NCBI GenBank assembly: GCA_002862645.1
Contig: PKDQ01000011.1
Coordinates: forward strand, 1-64,000
From: Flavobacteriaceae bacterium
GTDB taxonomy: Bacteria > Bacteroidota > Bacteroidia > Flavobacteriales > Flavobacteriaceae
DNA: 64,000 nucleotides
Direction of reading: 5' to 3'
A model generated the notes under the pieces. The model saw only the letters and a list, made by a program, of their open reading frames with translations. It was not told the DNA's origin and did not search any database. The position numbers and the translations under genes are program-made. This document shows positions 37,785 to 46,141 of this stretch, in pieces; position 1 is the first letter of the stretch, and every line of letters begins with the position of its first letter.

Positions 37785-39575
37785 ATGAATCGGATCTATT
37801 TTAGTGCTTTAGTAGCAACAGTCGTAGTATTTTCGTCTTTAGCCCAAACTCCACTAGACGAGGTTGTTGTTTCTTCACCACGTCTTGATGTACTTTTTTA
37901 TGATGATTCAAAATCTGTTACCGTTATTACAGCAGACCAAATTGCTGACACACCTGTTTCCAATCTTGTAGATTTACTTCGTTTTCAAGCCGGGATTGAC
38001 ATTCGCAGACAGGGTATTGAGGGTGCGCAAGCCGATGTATACCTTCGGGGTGGTACTTTTGATCAAGTTTTATTGCTGATTGACGGTATCCGTGTTGACG
38101 ACTCCCAAACAGGGCATCACACGCTGAATAGCGCTTTACCGCTGGAAGTAATTGAAAGAGTTGAAATAGTTAAAGGTCCAGCTGCTCGAATTTATGGGCA
38201 GAACGCATTGACTGGAGCCATCAATATTGTTACCAAAAAAGAAGGTAAAAAAGGGGCGACCCTCAGCGCACGCCAAGGCAGTTTTCATACTACTCATCTA
38301 GGCGCTACTGCCCAAGATTACAGTGAGAACCAACAGCATGTTATTCATTTTTCTAGATTAAGCAGCGAAGGCTATCGTCACAATACCGATTTGGATAACC
38401 TTCATTTTTTTACTCACAGTGCTTTTGGCGCTTCAAAAAACCTAAAGTTGATTACCATGTTCAACGAACGCAAATTTGGAGCAAATGGATTTTATGGGTA
38501 TGCTAGCTATGAAGATCAATATGAAGAGACTCAAAGCAGTTTGGTTGCTCTAACAACTACATTTGCATCTGAAAATGCTGTTTGGACACCTAGAATTTTT
38601 TGGAAACGAGGGCAGGATGAATATATTTTAATTCGAAATAACCCAAGTGCATACCGAAACATGCACATCAATACTAAAATTGGGTTTTCTGTAGACACCA
38701 AATTGACACATAACAACGGCAACTTCAGTGGGTTTGGCGTCGAATTATCAAGTGTTTCTCTGCAATCCAACAATCTAGGCGCACACAGCCGTACTATTGC
38801 TCATTTCTTTTTTGAGCACCGTATCAAGTTTGATAATTTTAGCATAACGCCTGGTTTTGCCTTAAGCCATTTTTCAGACGTAGACACCTTTTTCTATCCT
38901 GGGCTAGACCTTGGGTTCAAATTAAATCAGAAAGCTAAACTTATTTTCAACACGGGATATACCTATCGCGTTCCCACCTACACAGATTTGTATTACAACG
39001 GGCCAACTGCCTTGGGTAATGCAGATTTGAAGCCAGAAAAGGCCCTAAGTCATGAATTGAGCTTTAGATACAACACATCTAGTTGGGAGCTTGAGGCCGC
39101 TTTGTTTCAACGCAATAGCGAGAATTTGATTGATTATGTAGAAGTAACCGTTGGAGATTCACAGTGGTTGGCTTCCAACATACACGAAGTTACTACAACT
39201 GGAGGAGAGCTTAACAGTTCCTATCACTACACTATTGGCTTGCAGCGCCAAACGCTTGTTGTTTCATATGGCTATATCCATGACGATTATACAAAAACGG
39301 TAAATTCAAGGTATGCGCTCAATTCTTTGAAGCACAACATTAATTTACAATTTCTAAATAGATTATCGTCCAAATGGTCAAGCTCGTTTTCTTACCGCTA
39401 TGCCACAAGGCCTTTAGGCGGTCATGTTAAAGTGCTTAACGCACAATTGGAATACGTTATGGATAAACTTACTATTCAGTTGCAGGGGCGCAATCTGTTT
39501 GATGCCAATTACTATGAGAATCTTATTCCAATGCCGGGCGCTCATGGGATGCTTTCTCTTCGTTATGCGCTTTAA
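37785..39575 (+). CDS. TonB-dependent receptor, BtuB-like (short)
   Basis: 596 aa, no N-terminal accessory domain. A signal peptide ending 'SLAQ' (about 22) is followed directly by the TonB box region 'LDEVVVSS', the plug (about 30-150, 'DVYLRGGTFDQVLLLIDGIRVD') and a barrel ending 'GMLSLRYAL'. This compact layout resembles BtuB-type vitamin or metal-chelate receptors, but no ligand-specific residue can be identified. Its end overlaps the convergent recX gene by 4 nt. A 45-nt gap without a terminator separates it from atpC, so read-through is possible. Confidence 0.9.
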   Translation: MNRIYFSALVATVVVFSSLAQTPLDEVVVSSPRLDVLFYDDSKSVTVITADQIADTPVSNLVDLLRFQAGIDIRRQGIEGAQADVYLRGGTFDQVLLLIDGIRVDDSQTGHHTLNSALPLEVIERVEIVKGPAARIYGQNALTGAINIVTKKEGKKGATLSARQGSFHTTHLGATAQDYSENQQHVIHFSRLSSEGYRHNTDLDNLHFFTHSAFGASKNLKLITMFNERKFGANGFYGYASYEDQYEETQSSLVALTTTFASENAVWTPRIFWKRGQDEYILIRNNPSAYRNMHINTKIGFSVDTKLTHNNGNFSGFGVELSSVSLQSNNLGAHSRTIAHFFFEHRIKFDNFSITPGFALSHFSDVDTFFYPGLDLGFKLNQKAKLIFNTGYTYRVPTYTDLYYNGPTALGNADLKPEKALSHELSFRYNTSSWELEAALFQRNSENLIDYVEVTVGDSQWLASNIHEVTTTGGELNSSYHYTIGLQRQTLVVSYGYIHDDYTKTVNSRYALNSLKHNINLQFLNRLSSKWSSSFSYRYATRPLGGHVKVLNAQLEYVMDKLTIQLQGRNLFDANYYENLIPMPGAHGMLSLRYAL

Positions 39576-40042
39576 TTCTCATGGCTAAGTCGATTGATTT
39601 GCTGGTAGATTAAGTCCATCTCCCATCCTCGGTAGGCGAGGTATTGAAAAAGCTTTTGTTTTTTAATTTGGGCACTGTACCTTTCCAGTTGCTGCCACTT
39701 TTTGTCGCTTATGGCATGTATTTTATCGAGATATGCGCCTGCTTCAATAGTTTTTATAGCGTTATTGATATCGTAATCAGACACCCCTCTGATGTTAAGT
39801 TCTCTCTTAATACGCAATTTTCCCCAGTGCTTAATGGAGAATTTCCCACTAGCAAACTGTAGTGCAAAGCGTGTTTCATTTAAGTAATTTTCAGAAACTA
39901 AGGTGCCAATAATTTGGTCGCTAGCTTGGGCTATCATTCCCATTGTATACAACTTATCTTTTACGTCCTTATGGCAGCGCTCTTGATAGGCACAGTAGTT
40001 ACGCAGTTTATCCAATGCTTCGGCAACCGTATATATTTTCAT
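39572..40042 (-). CDS. recX: Regulatory protein RecX
   Basis: Modulates RecA filaments and usually inhibits RecA. 156 aa, made of the three-helix repeats of the RecX fold ('KLRNYCAYQERCHKDVKDKL', 'IIGTLVSENYLNETRFALQF' and 'GKLRIKRELNIRGVSDYDI'). RecA is not in the window. Downstream of the RNase gene on the same strand, but a terminator lies between the two. Confidence 0.9.
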   Translation of the reverse strand: MKIYTVAEALDKLRNYCAYQERCHKDVKDKLYTMGMIAQASDQIIGTLVSENYLNETRFALQFASGKFSIKHWGKLRIKRELNIRGVSDYDINNAIKTIEAGAYLDKIHAISDKKWQQLERYSAQIKKQKLFQYLAYRGWEMDLIYQQINRLSHEN

Positions 40043-40056
40043 ATTGGCTAAAATAA

Positions 40057-40082
40057 AAAAAGCGGCACTAAGGCCGCTTTTT
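40057..40082 (-). terminator. Intrinsic terminator between the RNase E/G gene and recX
   Basis: Ten-base-pair stem AAAAAGCGGC (40057-40066) with GCCGCTTTTT (40073-40082), loop of six. T-runs exist on both strands, so it can work in either direction; it directly follows the RNase E/G stop. Confidence 0.9.
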
Positions 40083-40085
40083 GTT

Positions 40086-41636
40086 TTATACGTGAATCAC
40101 TTTTCCTTTTCCATCAAAGAAACGGTAGTGTAAATAAGTGTACGCATCGCGTGGAATAACTTTTATCCACTTGTTGTACTCAAAGTACCATTTCATGCGT
40201 TCAGACTTAACACCTTTGGCAACATAGGCTGCGATAAAGGGGTGTAAGTGTAACACTACTTTTTTCTTTTTGTGTTTCGGATTAGCTAAAATCTTTTCAA
40301 GGTCAGCTTTTATTTTATCCATCAAAACAATTGGTGCTTCTACCTCTCCATTGATATTTGGATTGGGCTCGCTTGTTTTAATATCCATTTCTGGTCGGAC
40401 GCGCTGGCGTGTCATTTGTATCAGTCCAATTCTGCTTGGGGGCAAAATTTTGTGTTTGGCACGGTCGCTTTCCATTTCCTTACGGAAATGTTCAAAAAGC
40501 TTTTTTCTGTTTTCTTGTCTTATCATGTCAATGAAATCAATGACAATAATCCCTCCCATGTCACGCAAGCGTAACTGTCGAGCTATTTCTGTAGCAGCAA
40601 TCATATTAACTTCAAAGGCAGTATCTTCTTGATTCTTAGCCTTATTGGATCGATTACCACTGTTTACATCAATAACGTGAAGGGCTTCGGTATGTTCGAC
40701 AATTAAATAAGCTCCTCTGTTCATGGAAACTGTTCTTCCGAACGAGGACTTAATTTGACGTTCAATACCAAAGTGCTCAAAAACAGGCACTTGACTTTTG
40801 AAAAGTTTTGCAATGCTGGCTCTTTCGGGAGCAATTTGTTGCAAATATTCTTGTACTTCTGCTAATAGTACGGGATCATCAACGTGTATTCCAGTAAATT
40901 CATCATCAAATATATCTCTCAGAATAGAAGAAGCTCTGTTGAGCTCACTCAATACTCTTGAGGGATAATCTGCTTTTTGGATTTTACTACACATTTGAAC
41001 CCAACGTTCATAAAGATCTTCAAGATCTTTATCGAGTTCAGCTACTTTCTTGCCTTCAGCCACGGTTCGGATAATGACACCAAAACCCTTTGGCTTAATA
41101 CTCATAACTAACTTTTTTAAGCGGTTCTTTTCTTCACTGGTCGATATTTTTTGTGACATCGACACACGACTTGAAAAAGGAACCAAAACCAAATACCTAC
41201 CTGCCAAGGACAACTCCGAACTGATACGGGGTCCTTTAGTAGAAATAGGTTCTTTAATAATTTGCACAAGTAGAGATTGATTGGACTGAACAGCGTCTGT
41301 AATGACACCATCTTTACTAATTTCAGGCTCTAATGGATAGTTCTTTAGAGAAAAGTCTTTCACTTTTCCTGAACTAGCACGCTTGATAAATTTTAGCAGC
41401 GTTGACACTTTTGGACCGAGGTCGTGATAGTGTAAAAACGCATCTTTTTCATACCCTACGTTTACAAATGCGGCATTTAGGCCGGATAGGGTTTTTTTAA
41501 CTTTTGCTAAGAAAATATCACCTACGTGAAACTTATTATCTTCAATTTCTTTGTGAAACTCAACGAGTTTTCCGTCTTTAAGTAAGGCAAAATCAACTGC
41601 AGAGAATCGCGAACGAATAATTAGTTCTTTACTCAC
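40086..41636 (-). CDS. rng: Ribonuclease E/G family endoribonuclease
   Basis: Endonuclease of rRNA processing and mRNA decay. An N-terminal S1 domain (about 35-125) is followed by the catalytic domain with 'HVIDVNSGNRS' and 'GIIVIDFIDM', which carry the two Mg-binding Asp. 516 aa, like RNase G, without the long C-terminal scaffold of RNase E. The Zn-link motif CPxC of the E. coli enzymes is not present: the region between 'IKTSEPNPNINGEVEA' and the C-terminus holds no Cys. Its leader contains two perfect hairpins. Confidence 0.93.
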   Translation of the reverse strand: MSKELIIRSRFSAVDFALLKDGKLVEFHKEIEDNKFHVGDIFLAKVKKTLSGLNAAFVNVGYEKDAFLHYHDLGPKVSTLLKFIKRASSGKVKDFSLKNYPLEPEISKDGVITDAVQSNQSLLVQIIKEPISTKGPRISSELSLAGRYLVLVPFSSRVSMSQKISTSEEKNRLKKLVMSIKPKGFGVIIRTVAEGKKVAELDKDLEDLYERWVQMCSKIQKADYPSRVLSELNRASSILRDIFDDEFTGIHVDDPVLLAEVQEYLQQIAPERASIAKLFKSQVPVFEHFGIERQIKSSFGRTVSMNRGAYLIVEHTEALHVIDVNSGNRSNKAKNQEDTAFEVNMIAATEIARQLRLRDMGGIIVIDFIDMIRQENRKKLFEHFRKEMESDRAKHKILPPSRIGLIQMTRQRVRPEMDIKTSEPNPNINGEVEAPIVLMDKIKADLEKILANPKHKKKKVVLHLHPFIAAYVAKGVKSERMKWYFEYNKWIKVIPRDAYTYLHYRFFDGKGKVIHV

Positions 41637-41651
41637 AATAATGATTTTTTA

Positions 41652-41721
41652 GATTCACAGTCTGTGTGAATCAATTGAACAATGTTATCGGAGGAATTTA
41701 ATCAAAGCGAACTACTTTGAT
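41652..41721 (-). promoter_or_regulatory. Two perfect hairpins in the leader of the RNase E/G gene
   Basis: Hairpin 1: GATTCACA (41652-41659) with TGTGAATC (41665-41672), loop of five, ending about 15 nt before the start codon. Hairpin 2: ATCAAAG (41701-41707) with CTTTGAT (41715-41721), loop of seven. Neither is followed by a T-run on the sense strand, so they are not terminators. They may be cleavage or binding sites for the encoded RNase (inference by analogy with rne autoregulation in E. coli). Confidence 0.45.
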
Positions 41722-41768
41722 ATTATTCCATGTCAAAGAACTTAAAATGTTCAAAGATTTAAAGAAGT

Positions 41769-41858
41769 TTACTTTTTCTTATGTCTGTTAGCACGACTTC
41801 TTTTTTTACGCTTGTGCGTGGCTACCTTGTGTCTTTTTCTCTTTTTACCACTTGGCAT
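41769..41858 (-). CDS. Very small basic ribosomal-type protein (AURKAIP1/COX24, mS38-like)
   Basis: A 29-codon gene: it starts 'MPSGKKRKRHKVATHKRKK' and ends in 'ANRHKKK', with 19 of 29 residues Lys, Arg or His. It matches the short bacterial members of the AURKAIP1/COX24 family, whose mitochondrial member is small-subunit ribosomal protein mS38. In flavobacteria it is annotated as an AURKAIP1/COX24 domain protein. It lies 35 nt downstream of the HU gene on the same strand, with the RNase E/G gene next. Too short for ordinary gene finders; I rely on the recognisable sequence. Confidence 0.85.
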   Translation of the reverse strand: MPSGKKRKRHKVATHKRKKRSRANRHKKK

Positions 41859-41893
41859 ATTTTATATTCTAAATAATTAATAAAGTGTAGCCG

Positions 41894-42184
41894 TTACTTA
41901 ACGACTACTTTTGTTTTAACCTCTTCTAAAAATTCCTTTGCAGGCTTAAATGAGGGTATATTGTGTGCTGGAATGTCAATGGTAACATTTTTTGAAATAT
42001 TACGTCCTTTTTTGGCTTTGCGTGTTTTAACCACAAAACTTCCAAATCCGCGTAAATAAACGTTCTCACCAGATTCTAATGCACCTCTTACTTCTTTCAT
42101 AAAGTGGTTCAAAATCTCTTGAGTATCACTTTTTTCAACTCCCAATTTATCTGAAATATTTGTTACAATTTCGGCTTTTGTCAT
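41894..42184 (-). CDS. HU/IHF-family DNA-binding protein
   Basis: Histone-like DNA-bending protein, 96 aa. It has the HU start 'MTKAEIVTNISDKLGVEKSD', the conserved 'GSFVVKTRKAKKGRN' arm region and the 'IPSFKPAKEF' C-terminal motif. It heads a minus-strand unit with the mS38-like gene and perhaps the RNase E/G gene. Confidence 0.94.
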   Translation of the reverse strand: MTKAEIVTNISDKLGVEKSDTQEILNHFMKEVRGALESGENVYLRGFGSFVVKTRKAKKGRNISKNVTIDIPAHNIPSFKPAKEFLEEVKTKVVVK

Positions 42185-42220
42185 CCTTAAATTCTTTTGT
42201 GGTTGTAAATTTTAGGTGAG

Positions 42221-42228
42221 CAAATATA
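42221..42228 (-). promoter_or_regulatory. -7 promoter box of the HU gene
   Basis: On the minus strand this reads TATATTTG, 36 nt before the HU start codon. No clear TTG lies at the 20-nt spacing. Confidence 0.55.
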
Positions 42229-42283
42229 AAAATTTAATTCAACGTTTATGTGATTTTAAACATCTAAACTCATTCTTTGCATG

Positions 42284-42291
42284 TATTTTTG
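42284..42291 (+). promoter_or_regulatory. -7 promoter box of mutY (leaderless)
   Basis: TATTTTTG fits TAnnTTTG and ends 5 nt before the ATG at 42297. It sits within a longer open frame that begins at 42216, which supports the later start. Confidence 0.55.
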
Positions 42292-42296
42292 AATGC

Positions 42297-43331
42297 ATGA
42301 AACGATTCAGTATTAAATTGTTAGGTTGGTATTCACTTCACAAGCGTGCTTTACCTTGGCGACAAACCAAAGACCCTTATGTGGTTTGGCTTTCTGAAAT
42401 CATCTTACAGCAAACACGTGTTGCACAAGGATTGCCCTATTTTGAGCGATTCTGGCATGACTTCCCAACCGTCCACGATCTGGCACAAGCTAGTGAAGAT
42501 ACGGTTTTAAAATATTGGCAAGGCCTTGGATATTATAGTCGTGCTATAAATCTACACAAAGCCGCAAAACAGCTAAGTGAACAATATGAAGGCAAATTTC
42601 CAAGTAATTATCAAGATCTCTTAAAGTTAACAGGTGTAGGGCCTTACACCGCAAGTGCTATAGCATCTATTTGTTTTGATAAAGTTTGTGCCGTTGTTGA
42701 TGGTAACGTATATCGTGTATTGGCACGCCATTTCGATAATGACAGTCCCATAAATCAACCAAAAGGTATTAAGGCTTTTCAAGAGCTGGCACAATCCCTT
42801 ATCGACCCAAAATCACCAGGAACGTATAATCAGGCTATTATGGAATTTGGCGCTCTGCATTGCACACCAAAAAAACCGAAATGTACAACTTGTCCATTGT
42901 CGGATAGTTGCTTGGCATTAGCTTATAATCGTGTAGCTGATCGGCCTGTAAAAGTAAAAGTCAAGCCTATCAAGAAGCGATACTTCCATTACTTAATTCC
43001 AATAGATCAAAATAACAATACCCTTCTAATTAAACGCGTTAAAAAAGATATCTGGCAAGGGCTATATGAATTTCCACTTATCGAAGCGCAAAAAATGTTA
43101 TCCGTTGATGCACTTCAAGTACACGATGATGCACCTCAATGGGTCAAAGCGGCTAATTGGACTAAATTTCAAGAGGAAGCAGTGATTCACAAACTCAGCC
43201 ATCAAGCATTACACACCTATTTTTATGTACTAGAAAACGTTGATGAAGCCCTGCCAATTTCCTGGTCTAATGTTACTGATTATGCAGTTCCCCGTTTAAT
43301 AGAACGTTTTTTGGACAAGTTCATCCGATAA
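42297..43331 (+). CDS. mutY: A/G-specific adenine DNA glycosylase MutY
   Basis: Removes adenine mispaired with 8-oxoguanine. Helix-hairpin-helix 'LTGVGPYTASAI' with catalytic Asp in 'AVVDGNVYRVL', catalytic Glu in 'LSEIILQQTRV', and the 4Fe-4S loop C-x6-C-x2-C-x5-C in 'CTPKKPKCTTCPLSDSC'. A C-terminal NUDIX-like domain for 8-oxoG recognition follows (about 225-344). 344 aa from the ATG at 42297, which begins 'MKRFSIKLLGWYS'; the open frame continues upstream to 42216, but those codons overlap the divergent HU promoter. First gene of the mutY-ssb-gldE-gldD block. Confidence 0.95.
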   Translation: MKRFSIKLLGWYSLHKRALPWRQTKDPYVVWLSEIILQQTRVAQGLPYFERFWHDFPTVHDLAQASEDTVLKYWQGLGYYSRAINLHKAAKQLSEQYEGKFPSNYQDLLKLTGVGPYTASAIASICFDKVCAVVDGNVYRVLARHFDNDSPINQPKGIKAFQELAQSLIDPKSPGTYNQAIMEFGALHCTPKKPKCTTCPLSDSCLALAYNRVADRPVKVKVKPIKKRYFHYLIPIDQNNNTLLIKRVKKDIWQGLYEFPLIEAQKMLSVDALQVHDDAPQWVKAANWTKFQEEAVIHKLSHQALHTYFYVLENVDEALPISWSNVTDYAVPRLIERFLDKFIR

Positions 43332-43341
43332 TGTACATTTG
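43311..43341 (+). promoter_or_regulatory. Promoter of ssb-gldE-gldD
   Basis: TTG (43311-43313), a 20-nt spacer and TACATTTG (43334-43341). The -33 element lies in the end of mutY. Transcription should start near 43346, about 10 nt before the ssb ATG. Confidence 0.75.
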
Positions 43342-43355
43342 ATATAAAATCTATT

Positions 43356-43802
43356 ATGAGCGGAACACTAAATAAAGCCATGTTAATTGGGCATTTGGGT
43401 GACAATGTCAAAGTTACCTATTTCGAAGGCGGAAACTGCATTGGCAGATTCCCCATAGCAACTAATGAAACCTACACAAGTAAACAAACAGGTGAGAAAG
43501 TCACCAATACTGAATGGCATAATGCTGTTGTGCGCAACAAAGCTGCAGAAATTTGCGAAAAATATCTCAAAAAGGGAGACCGTGTTTATGTTGAAGGCCG
43601 CATAAAGAACCGAAAGTGGCAAGGAGATGATGGTAAAGATCGTTATTCAACAGAAATTCATGTTGATGACTTTACCTTTTTGACTCAACGCCTTAGCGAT
43701 GGAAACACCGCGCAAGCCCAAGCGGTTCAACAACAGCCATCACAACCCACCCAGCCAACTCAGGTAAACCAAACTACAAGTGACGATGACTTGCCATTCT
43801 AA
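43356..43802 (+). CDS. ssb: Single-stranded DNA-binding protein
   Basis: Binds ssDNA in replication and repair. An OB-fold domain (1-110, 'NKAMLIGHLGDNVKVTYFEGG') is followed by a Gln/Pro-rich linker (about 112-138) and the acidic tip DDDLPF, which recruits partner proteins. 148 aa. It has its own promoter and is followed 10 nt later by gldE. Confidence 0.96.
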   Translation: MSGTLNKAMLIGHLGDNVKVTYFEGGNCIGRFPIATNETYTSKQTGEKVTNTEWHNAVVRNKAAEICEKYLKKGDRVYVEGRIKNRKWQGDDGKDRYSTEIHVDDFTFLTQRLSDGNTAQAQAVQQQPSQPTQPTQVNQTTSDDDLPF

Positions 43803-43812
43803 ATCCTAATAG

Positions 43813-45105
43813 TTGGATATTCCTTCGTTGGTTATTGGATTTGAAACACTGGAGACAGTAAAAGCATTCCTATTGTTATTGCTTTTACTGAGCTCTGCAT
43901 TGGTTTCAGGCTCAGAGGTGGCCTTTTTTTCTCTTTCGCCCTCCTATATCAAAGAAGCGGCAGATGCAACCACTAGGCCTTTGCGTATACTTGTTCACTT
44001 ACGAAAAAATCCAAGACGTTTATTAGCTATTATTTTGTTATTGAACAACCTGATAAATATTGCTACCGTATTGCTTTTTGCGTCCATGACCTCCTTGTTT
44101 TTTGAAACTATTTCTCAGCCGGGTATACGTTTTTTTGCTGAAGTAGGATTAATAACTTCAGTGGTGTTATTATTTGGTGAAATATTACCAAAAATTTATG
44201 CAAACAAAAACCCCGAAGGCTTTGCAAAACGGATGTCTGTACCTATCTATTTGCTAGATAAATACGTGTTCTTTGCACTGACGTATTCCATGAGTTACCT
44301 CACCTTTATTCTACAAAAACGACTAGGTAAAACAAGCTCAAATATATCTGTTGATCATCTGTCTCAAGCCCTTGAAATGACCGATGATTCTGAAACTACT
44401 AAAGACGAGCAAAAAATTTTAAAAGGAATTGTCACATTTGGCAATACAGACACCAAACAGGTTATGTGTCCGCGAATAGATGTTTTTTCGCTTGATGAAG
44501 AAACATCATTTACTCAAGTCGTAACCCAAATTGTTAGTAAGGGATTCTCCCGAGTTCCTGTCTATCGTGAAACCATAGATACAGTTATTGGGGTTTTATA
44601 TGTAAAGGATTTGTTGCCCCATTTTGATAAAATCAATTACGAATGGACTCAATTGATGCGCGAACCTTATTTTGTGCCGGAAAATAAAAAACTTGACGAT
44701 CTGTTGCAAGAATTTCAAGTCAAGCGCATTCATCTTGCTGTTGTGGTTGATGAATACGGCGGTACTTCGGGTGTTATTTCTTTAGAAGATGTTATTGAAC
44801 AAATTGTAGGGGATATCACTGATGAATTTGACGAAACAGATATCAGTTATTCAAAACTTAACGACACTACTTTTGTTTTTGATGGCAAAACCTCTTTGCA
44901 AGATTTTTATGCAGTAACTAAGCTTTCCAATAACGATGATTTTGAGCACAACAAAGGGGAGTCTGAGACCGTTGCTGGATTTTTATTAGAACAATTGGGA
45001 TCCTTTCCTAAAATCAATACCGTATTTCGTTTCAAAAATATTGTTTTTACCATTGAGGCTGTTGATCGCAAACGTATCAAACAAATAAAAGTACAGCTCG
45101 CATGA
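43813..45105 (+). CDS. gldE: Gliding motility-associated protein GldE
   Basis: Membrane protein of the CNNM/CorC (DUF21 plus CBS pair plus CorC_HlyC) family. The DUF21 membrane region covers about 15-170, two CBS domains about 205-340 ('VMCPRIDVFSLDEE', 'VVVDEYGGTSGVISLEDV'), and the CorC domain the C-terminus. 430 aa. The gene must start at TTG 43813: no ATG occurs in frame for about 95 codons, and the DUF21 helices begin within 20 residues. In Flavobacterium johnsoniae, gldE lies before gldD and supports GldD function. Confidence 0.93.
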   Translation: MDIPSLVIGFETLETVKAFLLLLLLLSSALVSGSEVAFFSLSPSYIKEAADATTRPLRILVHLRKNPRRLLAIILLLNNLINIATVLLFASMTSLFFETISQPGIRFFAEVGLITSVVLLFGEILPKIYANKNPEGFAKRMSVPIYLLDKYVFFALTYSMSYLTFILQKRLGKTSSNISVDHLSQALEMTDDSETTKDEQKILKGIVTFGNTDTKQVMCPRIDVFSLDEETSFTQVVTQIVSKGFSRVPVYRETIDTVIGVLYVKDLLPHFDKINYEWTQLMREPYFVPENKKLDDLLQEFQVKRIHLAVVVDEYGGTSGVISLEDVIEQIVGDITDEFDETDISYSKLNDTTFVFDGKTSLQDFYAVTKLSNNDDFEHNKGESETVAGFLLEQLGSFPKINTVFRFKNIVFTIEAVDRKRIKQIKVQLA

Positions 45106-45647
45106 TGCGACTTTTCTTCTTTGTGTTTTTGTTTTTGGGATGTCAGCATCAGGCACCTAAGCCCAATGCGTCCTTGGCCTTGGACTACCCAGAAGCACAA
45201 TACCATGATTTTGATCCCGATGCTTGCGCATACCGCTTTATGTACAATGACGTCTCGACGTTAGTGCAACTGTCTTCCTGTGGTACAACGCTAGACTATC
45301 CTTTGCTAAAAGCAAAAATTTATGTAACCTATTTTGATTTACGTAAGAGTTCTTTGGATACCCTTTTTATGGACTTTCAAAACCGGCTTACGATTTTTGG
45401 CAAGGAGACGCAACGCATCAATGAAAGCACTTATGAGGACAAGGAAAAAGAAGTTTTAGGTAGCTGCGTTACCTTGATTGGGGATTCACCATCGAACCTC
45501 CATTTTTTCGCTACAGACACTAAAAGACATTTTATTTCCGGCTCATTGCTTTTTTCTGTTGCACCCAACTACGATTCCTTGGCACCAGCCATTGTATACA
45601 TTAGGAATGATGTGCAAAAAATGTTAGAAAGCTTACGTTGGCAATAG
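45102..45647 (+). CDS. gldD: Gliding motility lipoprotein GldD
   Basis: Lipoprotein required for gliding and type IX secretion in Flavobacterium (established there); its biochemical role is not known. The signal peptide with lipobox 'LFLGC' puts the lipidated Cys at residue 14. 181 aa. It overlaps gldE by 4 nt (ATGA), so the two are coupled. Confidence 0.92.
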   Translation: MMRLFFFVFLFLGCQHQAPKPNASLALDYPEAQYHDFDPDACAYRFMYNDVSTLVQLSSCGTTLDYPLLKAKIYVTYFDLRKSSLDTLFMDFQNRLTIFGKETQRINESTYEDKEKEVLGSCVTLIGDSPSNLHFFATDTKRHFISGSLLFSVAPNYDSLAPAIVYIRNDVQKMLESLRWQ

Positions 45648-45704
45648 CTACGCTTTTTCTTTAGCGCAACAAGGTTTTTCACAATCTGGATCACATTTTT
45701 TGCC

Positions 45705-46076
45705 TTAATGATCAAACGTAAAAGCAGGCATTGAGGTTGCTTCACCTACCTTGTAATCATCTCCAAGGGATTCTATAGCAACCTTGACGTTATCAAATGA
45801 GGTAGTAGCTGGGTCAAAAGATATATAGGCTGTTTTGGCCTCAAAGTCAACCTTAGACAGTGCAACTCCTTGTATGGTTGCGACTTTCTTTTCAATACGC
45901 GCAGCACATCCAACTTCACATGTCATCCCATCAACTTGAAAAGATATGTTTGAAAGATTTTCGTTAGCCATTACCACCTTTGTTTCATTGGAGTAGCTAA
46001 CTGTTTTTTTTGCTGGGTTTTTAGAAGTACAACTCGCAAGTAGCAGCATTAAAATATAAAAAATAGGGAGTCTCAT
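45705..46076 (-). CDS. Heavy-metal-associated (HMA) domain lipoprotein, apparently truncated
   Basis: 123 aa. A lipoprotein signal ('LLLASC', lipidated C16) is followed by an HMA ferredoxin-fold domain with metal motif M51-T-C53-E-V-G-C57. This is a CxxxC spacing, not the usual CxxC, as in many flavobacterial members. The frame stops at TAA (45705-45707), but the next 18 codons encode a Cys-rich tail (GKKCDPDCEKPCCAKEKA) before a TAG at 45648-45650 that abuts the gldD stop. Similar Cys-rich ends occur in relatives as I recall, so the TAA may be a recent nonsense mutation. Likely binds Cu or Zn in the periplasm. Confidence 0.82.
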   Translation of the reverse strand: MRLPIFYILMLLLASCTSKNPAKKTVSYSNETKVVMANENLSNISFQVDGMTCEVGCAARIEKKVATIQGVALSKVDFEAKTAYISFDPATTSFDNVKVAIESLGDDYKVGEATSMPAFTFDH

Positions 46077-46141
46077 AATATTAAGCTTTTATCAAATTTA
46101 GTAAAAAAAGCCATTTTTTCAACCTTTTTTCCCAGCTTTGC

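Noticed and set aside
46133-46140. CAGCTTTG just before the EamA gene as another leaderless promoter.
   Set aside because: First base of the -7 consensus is wrong and the distance to either ATG (1 or 7 nt) does not match the 4-5 nt seen at the other genes.
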